In this document: positions 7,501 through 10,429 of the stretch, piece by piece | Layout: every line of letters begins with the position of its first letter | Position numbering within the stretch: position 1 is the first letter of the stretch | Source: Reyranella sp. | Lineage (GTDB): Bacteria > Pseudomonadota > Alphaproteobacteria > Reyranellales > Reyranellaceae | Direction of reading: 5' to 3' | Assembly: GCA_030679805.1 (NCBI GenBank) | Contig: JAUXST010000431.1 | Span: 1-10,429 of the forward strand | DNA: 10,429 nt | Made by a program: the position numbers and the translations under genes | Notes under the pieces: generated by a model | The model's database searches: none | What the model was told of the DNA's origin: nothing | The model's input: only the letters and a program-made list of their open reading frames with translations

Positions 7501-9085
7501 CGGTGGCGACATCCACGTCTTTGCCGGCGGCGTGGAATCTGCTGCACAGTTCCTGGGCAGCGGGGGCCGGGAATTTGTCTACGCCGGAGGCGTTGTGTCG
7601 GGAGCGACGCTGCTGGTCGGCAACAATCTCTATGTCTACTCGGGCGGCATCGGGGGGGGCACGATACAGGGCGGCGCCTATCAATATGTCTATTCGGGCG
7701 GCCTCGCGAGTAGTTCTACACTCGTGAACAACGGTCGTATGTACGTCTATGCCGGCGGCTCCTCGACCAGTGCCACGGTTCAGGGTGGAGGCATCGAAAA
7801 CGTCGGGGGAAGCGGGGCGATTGCAATAAGTGCGACGGTGCAGAGTGGCAGCTACGAACACATCCATGGCGGTGCCAGCGCGGTGAGTGCCAATCTGCAG
7901 ACCAGCGGCTACCAGTGGGTCTGGCATTCGGGCACGACGGCGACCAACACGTCGGTTGGGAGCGGCGCGTCCCAGAACGTCTATCTCGGCGCCAGTGCCT
8001 CGGGCACGACGATCGGGTCGGGTGGCTGGCAGCTTGTCTGGGATGCGGGCACGACGGCATCGGGCACGAATGTCCAGAGCGGCGGCCAGATGCAAGTCTA
8101 CAATAGCGGCTTCGCCACCGGCGTCACCATCTTCGGCGGTACGGAGGTGGTCTATGCCGCCGGCATCACCAGCGGTACCACGGTCAATGGCGGCGCCGAG
8201 TATGTCAATGCGGGAGGCACAGCCACCGGCACGACCGTAAACAGCGGCGGGTTCCAGTACAACTTCGGCGCCGCGATCGGCACGACGCTCTCTGCCGGTG
8301 GCGTGGGATATGCCTTCTCGGGCGGCATCATGACATCTGCCCAGATCTCAGCCGGTGGCGTGGGACATGCTTGGAGCGGCACCATGACGTCTGCCCAGGT
8401 CGGCAGTGGCGGCAAACTCCACATCGTCACGAGCGGCGTGGCGAGCGGCACCATGATCAACAATGGCGGCGTAGAGTATGTCTGGGCCGGCGGAACGGAC
8501 AGCGGCACCACGGTCGGTTCGGGTGGCCTGCAGGTCCTGCTACAGACCGGCAGCCTGGCCACGGGCACCACGGTTGTCGCCGGCGGTTCGGCCCAAGTGT
8601 CTTCCGGCAGCGTGGCGAGCGGAATCACCGTGAGCGGTACCGGCCAAGCCTATGTGTTTTCGGGCGGCACGGTGAAGGACGCCACCTTGAACGGCGGCTT
8701 CCTGGAAATCCTCAGTGGCGGCGGGGCGAGCGGAAGTACCGTTACCTTCGGCATTTCGGGTGGCACCGTGAAGCTCGACGATTCGGTCGACCTCACCAGC
8801 GGCGGCGGCGGCATCAGCATCTCGGGTCTCACGTCGGGGGCGGGTGCGATCGACTTCGGCGACATCGGCTACACCGCCGGGGTAACGTCGCACGGGTGGG
8901 TGCAGTCTGGAACCAGCGGCACATTGACCTTGACCAGCGGTGCGCTCCACGCGTCGATTGTGCTGTTCGGAAACTACTTCGCCAGCAGCTTCAATCTGGC
9001 GACCGACGGTGCGGCGGGCACACTCGTCACCGAGCCGGCGACCGGCGGCAGCTCCCAGAACCTGCTCACCCCGCCGCACGGCTGA
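4517..9085 (+). CDS. Large modular protein: GH64/thaumatin-like N-terminus plus AIDA-type passenger repeats
   Basis: A 1522-residue protein in four parts. Residues 1-456 resemble GH64 beta-1,3-glucanase/thaumatin-like domains: YDSFEVSF...NLTDIDGFGIPMAIEV (116-147), DEYAKVFFNKTNSYGNGYSDFL (401-422) and ITVTLFADND (447-456). I cannot confirm glucanase catalytic acids. Residues 457-817 are Gly/Ser/Thr-rich and unrecognised. Residues 818-1416 are about 31 tandem strand-loop-strand repeats of roughly 19 residues (consensus like 'xxYVYSGGxASGTTVxSGG'), the type found in autotransporter passengers such as AIDA-I, which are heptosylated in E. coli. Residues 1417-1522 form a C-terminal module ending FNLATDGAAGTLVTEP. 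No N-terminal signal peptide, no transmembrane segment and no beta-barrel are visible. ATG 4517 is preferred (GGGAG 6 bases upstream) over GTG 4499. A surface or extracellular polysaccharide-binding role is inferred. The gene is probably monocistronic or followed by the nitrilase gene 109 bp downstream. Confidence 0.7.
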   Translation: MPNVTVALTPNMVTELEKTDVKGYAVYFDAGGGSPQWMPLDSSNWTPTGGGGATVSLSPAGAGLKIYFILQSMRPGDVPLHTGGAGGGHPSDAILIESQIVPAGTPSSAQTLNYRYDSFEVSFTPAAADAGNLTDIDGFGIPMAIEVVYTGTTPNTSASRGYLIPGGGVGTSGTIWNELQSAGGAGSIQDFTGGGLSGPRMAISPAAAIGNKVSGTNYSVAKWIPYVSSLQASGATTPGAPNQIQIAGYFNGAHDANRIWHNAGYYAYDVTYTGSNFILTPGATSQIQGTITISTADLANSIYMTLGNATVSGLSTGTGTGATTTLAMNTGANNEWGTVLRDFVTGFTAGYWDASATSLNPNVSGSIVLNKEWNQDPTYAFGGSVASGHGSVTPGANVFYDEYAKVFFNKTNSYGNGYSDFLTRAFNVGPLINVSDGSGHAVDSNNITVTLFADNDTPTGYTQQVINNYLPAGSGGYLVPSGVNTNGIETTLNFNVGTMSLKAGTPVQIVLKGATSASDVALPVISAFGNYQVTSGSGGYALTPYGVVDAGVIKLKDLPVTPATSSTGVNWYQIEVGSGAARKTFNLYETVDTSGNIWNPGYAGGVSSAISVDGLATITGTGPGQFITSDFGMTINFQNGGNNTLDPSLMAQGSGTDTPSAPLVGLRPGYTSASGAPFLETYEAWNAGPSMTVYNGGLVFGWTGADSTAVQQQTALTNFYVQNYTNRINGGDVARLVFSAASGSTLPASGLSSSGTGGGTIYFTTATADTDGIWATGTPIQFANGTYTVQMQEFLPTDTAFANPLNGASVVQSFTVQQGAIISSGASAGSSVTIGPTQSSAGLTVGTGGTVIVLGGTASATMVSAGGVMSAAVGSSDIGSIILGTHYVSSGAAASNTTVASGGHDYVYGTTSAASVNVGGAQVVCLLSNPTAIGTTLNSGAHQHIKSQGSAVNAVVLGGGVQVADSGGVTTNTALYSGGLLHISSGGTASGSVVSGGDIHVFAGGVESAAQFLGSGGREFVYAGGVVSGATLLVGNNLYVYSGGIGGGTIQGGAYQYVYSGGLASSSTLVNNGRMYVYAGGSSTSATVQGGGIENVGGSGAIAISATVQSGSYEHIHGGASAVSANLQTSGYQWVWHSGTTATNTSVGSGASQNVYLGASASGTTIGSGGWQLVWDAGTTASGTNVQSGGQMQVYNSGFATGVTIFGGTEVVYAAGITSGTTVNGGAEYVNAGGTATGTTVNSGGFQYNFGAAIGTTLSAGGVGYAFSGGIMTSAQISAGGVGHAWSGTMTSAQVGSGGKLHIVTSGVASGTMINNGGVEYVWAGGTDSGTTVGSGGLQVLLQTGSLATGTTVVAGGSAQVSSGSVASGITVSGTGQAYVFSGGTVKDATLNGGFLEILSGGGASGSTVTFGISGGTVKLDDSVDLTSGGGGISISGLTSGAGAIDFGDIGYTAGVTSHGWVQSGTSGTLTLTSGALHASIVLFGNYFASSFNLATDGAAGTLVTEPATGGSSQNLLTPPHG
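7652..7659 (+). other. G8 homopolymer tract inside the repeat gene
   Basis: Eight consecutive G residues encode the end of a GGIGGGT stretch in the passenger repeats. Poly-G tracts of this length in surface-protein genes can slip during replication and switch expression off. Here, loss or gain of one G would truncate the protein after about two-thirds of its length. Eight is at the low end for such a switch. Confidence 0.5.
8291..8401 (+). repeat. Recent tandem duplication of one passenger repeat
   Basis: 8291-8347 (57 bases) and 8348-8401 (54 bases) are much more similar to each other than other neighbouring repeats. Both read GCCGGTGGCGTGGGA near the start and end with ATGAC(A/G)TCTGCCCAG. 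They encode AGGVGYAFSGGIMTSAQI and AGGVGHAWSGTMTSAQV. One codon differs in length. This marks an array that grows by unit duplication. Confidence 0.75.
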
Positions 9086-9093
9086 GCGTTCGC

Positions 9094-9121
9094 TTGTAGT
9101 CTGAGAGTTGTAAGGTAGACT
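9094..9121 (+). promoter_or_regulatory. Candidate sigma-70-like promoter for the nitrilase-family gene
   Basis: TTGTAG (9094-9099) and TAGACT (9116-9121) are spaced by 16 bases in the 109-bp gap after the repeat-protein stop codon. The match is partial. It would give the downstream gene its own transcription start about 65 bp before its ATG. No terminator is visible after the preceding gene, so read-through is also possible. Confidence 0.3.
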
Positions 9122-9194
9122 GTTGCCATACCGATCGGCCGAGGCGCCTTGCCCTGGGTCCTGCGCTGCCGACGCGCAGGGGGAGGAGCCGGCC

Positions 9195-10265
9195 ATGATC
9201 GAGCCTTATACCGCGGTGGGGCTGATCCCCACCTTCTGGGGCATTCGCCGGCGCGAGGATATCGCCAAGAACCTGGAACATCTGGAAAGCCTCACCCATG
9301 CGGCCTACTGGCTGTCGAACCTCGACATTCCGGTTCGCCTGATCGCCGTCCCCGAGGGCGCGCTGCAGGGCTTCAACGACGAGGTCCTCGATATCGATCA
9401 TGTCGACTTCGCCAAAACCTGCGCGATCGACATTCCCGGTCCGGAGACGGATCGCCTGGGCCAGCTCGCGCGCAAGTGGGGCGTCTACATTATGGCCCAG
9501 GCCAAGGCGCGCCACGAGGATTGGCCCGACCGGTTCTTCAACGTCGGGTTCGTCATAGATCCGGGCGGCGACGTCATCCTGAAGCACTACAAGCTGTCGG
9601 CGCTGCTGCCGTGCGAGCGCTCGGTTTCGCCGCACGACGTGTTCGACTGGTGGGTGGCGAAGTACGGCCGCACGCTGCAGGCCTTCTGGCCGGTGGTCGA
9701 CACCGCCATCGGCCGGCTCGGCATCATGATGGCGATGGAGGGCAGCTATCCCGAGAATGGCCGCGGCCTGGCGCTGAACGGTGCCGAGGTGGTCTATCGT
9801 GCCTCGCTGCCCGCGCCCTTCACCGAGAACGACTTCTTCGAGATCACCAACCGGGCGCGCGCGCTCGAAAACAACTTCTACGTCGTGGCGCCCAACATCG
9901 GCGGCTACCATCTCTTCCCCGACAGCGAGACGCCGGTCGACGCTGGCGGCGGCCAGTCGATGATCGTCGACTATCGCGGCGCGCTCGTCGGCAAGCAGCG
10001 CGACACCAACGGCTCGACCTTCGTCGCCGGGCCGATCAACATCGAGGCGCTGCGCCACCACCGGCAGAGCTCGCAGGTCACGAACTGGACCAAGGACATC
10101 CGCACCGAGCTGGCGCAGATCATCTACGAGCAGCCGATCTATCCGAAGAACCTCTACGCCGACAAAATTCCCGGCAAGCACGCCGACTACAAACGCGATG
10201 TGATCGACCGGCAGGTCCGGCTGATGCAGGAGCGCGACATCTGGAAGGCGCCGTCGAAAGGGTGA
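9195..10265 (+). CDS. Nitrilase-superfamily (carbon-nitrogen hydrolase) homologue with the catalytic Cys replaced
   Basis: A 356-residue protein of the nitrilase/amidase superfamily, whose members hydrolyse nitriles or amides with a Glu-Lys-Cys triad. Glu54 in AVPEGALQGF and Lys133 in ILKHYKLSALL sit where the first two catalytic residues are expected. The third motif, normally G-x-x-I-C-x-(D/E)-x-x-x-P-E, reads GIMMAMEGSYPE (176-187), so Ala180 takes the place of the nucleophilic Cys. Later landmarks are intact: GAEVVYRAS (197-204), ITNRARALENNFYVVAPNIGG (217-237) and SMIVDYRGALVG (255-266). The ATG at 9195 is preceded by AGGAG (9184-9188, 6-base gap); an in-frame ATG at 9123 has no such site. 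It may be inactive, use another nucleophile, or be a regulatory or binding protein. The superfamily call is firm; the activity is unknown. It lies 109 bp after the repeat-protein gene. Confidence 0.85.
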   Translation: MIEPYTAVGLIPTFWGIRRREDIAKNLEHLESLTHAAYWLSNLDIPVRLIAVPEGALQGFNDEVLDIDHVDFAKTCAIDIPGPETDRLGQLARKWGVYIMAQAKARHEDWPDRFFNVGFVIDPGGDVILKHYKLSALLPCERSVSPHDVFDWWVAKYGRTLQAFWPVVDTAIGRLGIMMAMEGSYPENGRGLALNGAEVVYRASLPAPFTENDFFEITNRARALENNFYVVAPNIGGYHLFPDSETPVDAGGGQSMIVDYRGALVGKQRDTNGSTFVAGPINIEALRHHRQSSQVTNWTKDIRTELAQIIYEQPIYPKNLYADKIPGKHADYKRDVIDRQVRLMQERDIWKAPSKG

Positions 10266-10276
10266 GGGCGGCGATG

Positions 10277-10293
10277 TGCTGGTAGTGCCAGCA
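10277..10293. repeat. Small hairpin after the nitrilase-family gene
   Basis: TGCTGG and CCAGCA form a perfect 6-bp stem around TAGTG, 11 bases past the stop codon. There is no run of T after it, so it is a weak terminator candidate at best. Confidence 0.3.
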
Positions 10294-10332
10294 GCCCGGC
10301 GGAATCCGCATGGCTGGATTGAAATAGGATAG

Positions 10333-10362
10333 TTGCAGGTTTGACCGGAATTGCCCTATAAA
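10333..10362 (+). promoter_or_regulatory. Candidate promoter near the right end
   Basis: TTGCAG (10333-10338) and TATAAA (10357-10362) are 18 bases apart. An overlapping TTGACC (10341-10346) is a better -35 by sequence but pairs only with GCTATC (10366-10371) at 19 bases. The transcript would run out of the window to the right, through the inverted repeat at 10398-10428. Confidence 0.35.
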
Positions 10363-10397
10363 TCCGCTATCGTCGCACGAGGCCTGTCTAAAAGGCT

Positions 10398-10428
10398 GAG
10401 CCGCCCGTTCACTTGCCCGGGACGGCTC
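10398..10428. repeat. Imperfect inverted repeat at the right edge
   Basis: GAGCCG-CCCG pairs with CGGG-A-CGGCTC, giving 6 + 4 base pairs with one bulged base around a 10-base loop. It could be a leader hairpin of the next transcript, the start of a structured RNA, or half of a terminator whose T-run lies beyond the edge. The window ends too soon to decide. Confidence 0.3.
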
Positions 10429-10429
10429 C

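Larger units (their letters stand above)
6968..8764 (+). repeat. Array of ~31 autotransporter-passenger strand-loop-strand repeats
   Basis: Within residues 818-1416 the protein repeats every 17-20 residues: an aromatic/hydrophobic strand (YVY, HVF, YVW), a GG or SG turn, a Ser/Ala/Thr-rich loop, a short TTV-like strand and a closing SGG. At DNA level the copies are diverged but share GGCGGC and GTCTATGCCGGCGGC-like words. The pattern predicts a right-handed beta-helix or stacked solenoid with one turn per repeat. Early copies (6968-7320) and the last two are the most degenerate. Confidence 0.85.

Noticed and set aside
5687..8095. 802-codon open frame on the minus strand opposite the large repeat gene
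   Set aside because: It is Arg/Ala/Asp/Val-rich with no domain character, and lies opposite a clearly repetitive coding frame. High GC and GGC/GCC-rich repeats suppress stops in the antisense frame.
6968..8764. CRISPR or non-coding tandem repeat array
   Set aside because: The periodicity is in the protein (about 19 residues) within one uninterrupted frame; DNA units are diverged and of variable length.
9149..10285. 378-codon plus-strand frame overlapping the nitrilase-family gene
   Set aside because: Arg/Ala/Gly-rich out-of-frame shadow with no motifs; the 9195 frame holds the superfamily landmarks.

Overview
The window is a high-GC stretch with dense coding on both strands. It is most likely from an alphaproteobacterium. 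The evidence is an adjacent crotonyl-CoA carboxylase/reductase and methylsuccinyl-CoA dehydrogenase pair, which is the ethylmalonyl-CoA pathway signature common in that class. REP-like GC-rich palindromes of a style common in alphaproteobacterial intergenic DNA fit the same view. The genus cannot be fixed from sequence reading alone.

Layout. Positions 1-853 (minus strand) hold the first 284 codons of a luciferase-like flavin-dependent monooxygenase, whose 3' end lies outside the window. A 212-bp divergent control region (854-1065) follows. It contains a perfect 18-bp TetR-style palindrome near the monooxygenase start and two TGCATTGCA palindromes near the ccr start. On the plus strand ccr (1066-2355) is followed by a spacer holding two REP-like elements in opposite orientation, then mcd (2595-4247). 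Ccr makes ethylmalonyl-CoA by reductive carboxylation of crotonyl-CoA, and Mcd oxidises methylsuccinyl-CoA to mesaconyl-CoA. Together they represent two characteristic steps of the glyoxylate-independent route for growth on acetyl-CoA units. The other pathway enzymes (epimerase, mutase, hydratase, lyase) are not in this window.

Positions 4517-9085 encode a 1522-residue modular protein. Its N-terminal ~456 residues resemble the GH64/thaumatin-like beta-1,3-glucanase fold, at family-resemblance level only. A ~360-residue linker of unknown type follows, then about 31 tandem ~19-residue strand-loop-strand repeats of the AIDA/autotransporter-passenger kind, and a short C-terminal module. No signal peptide and no autotransporter beta-barrel can be seen, so its export route is unexplained. 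A G8 tract inside the repeats is a possible frameshift hotspot.

Positions 9195-10265 encode a nitrilase-superfamily protein. Its catalytic Glu and Lys appear to be kept, but the usual catalytic Cys position reads Ala. The last 164 bases carry no gene I can support, only small inverted repeats and a weak promoter-like sequence. The strongest candidates for something undescribed are the glucanase-like/passenger-repeat chimera and the Cys-less nitrilase homologue downstream of it.
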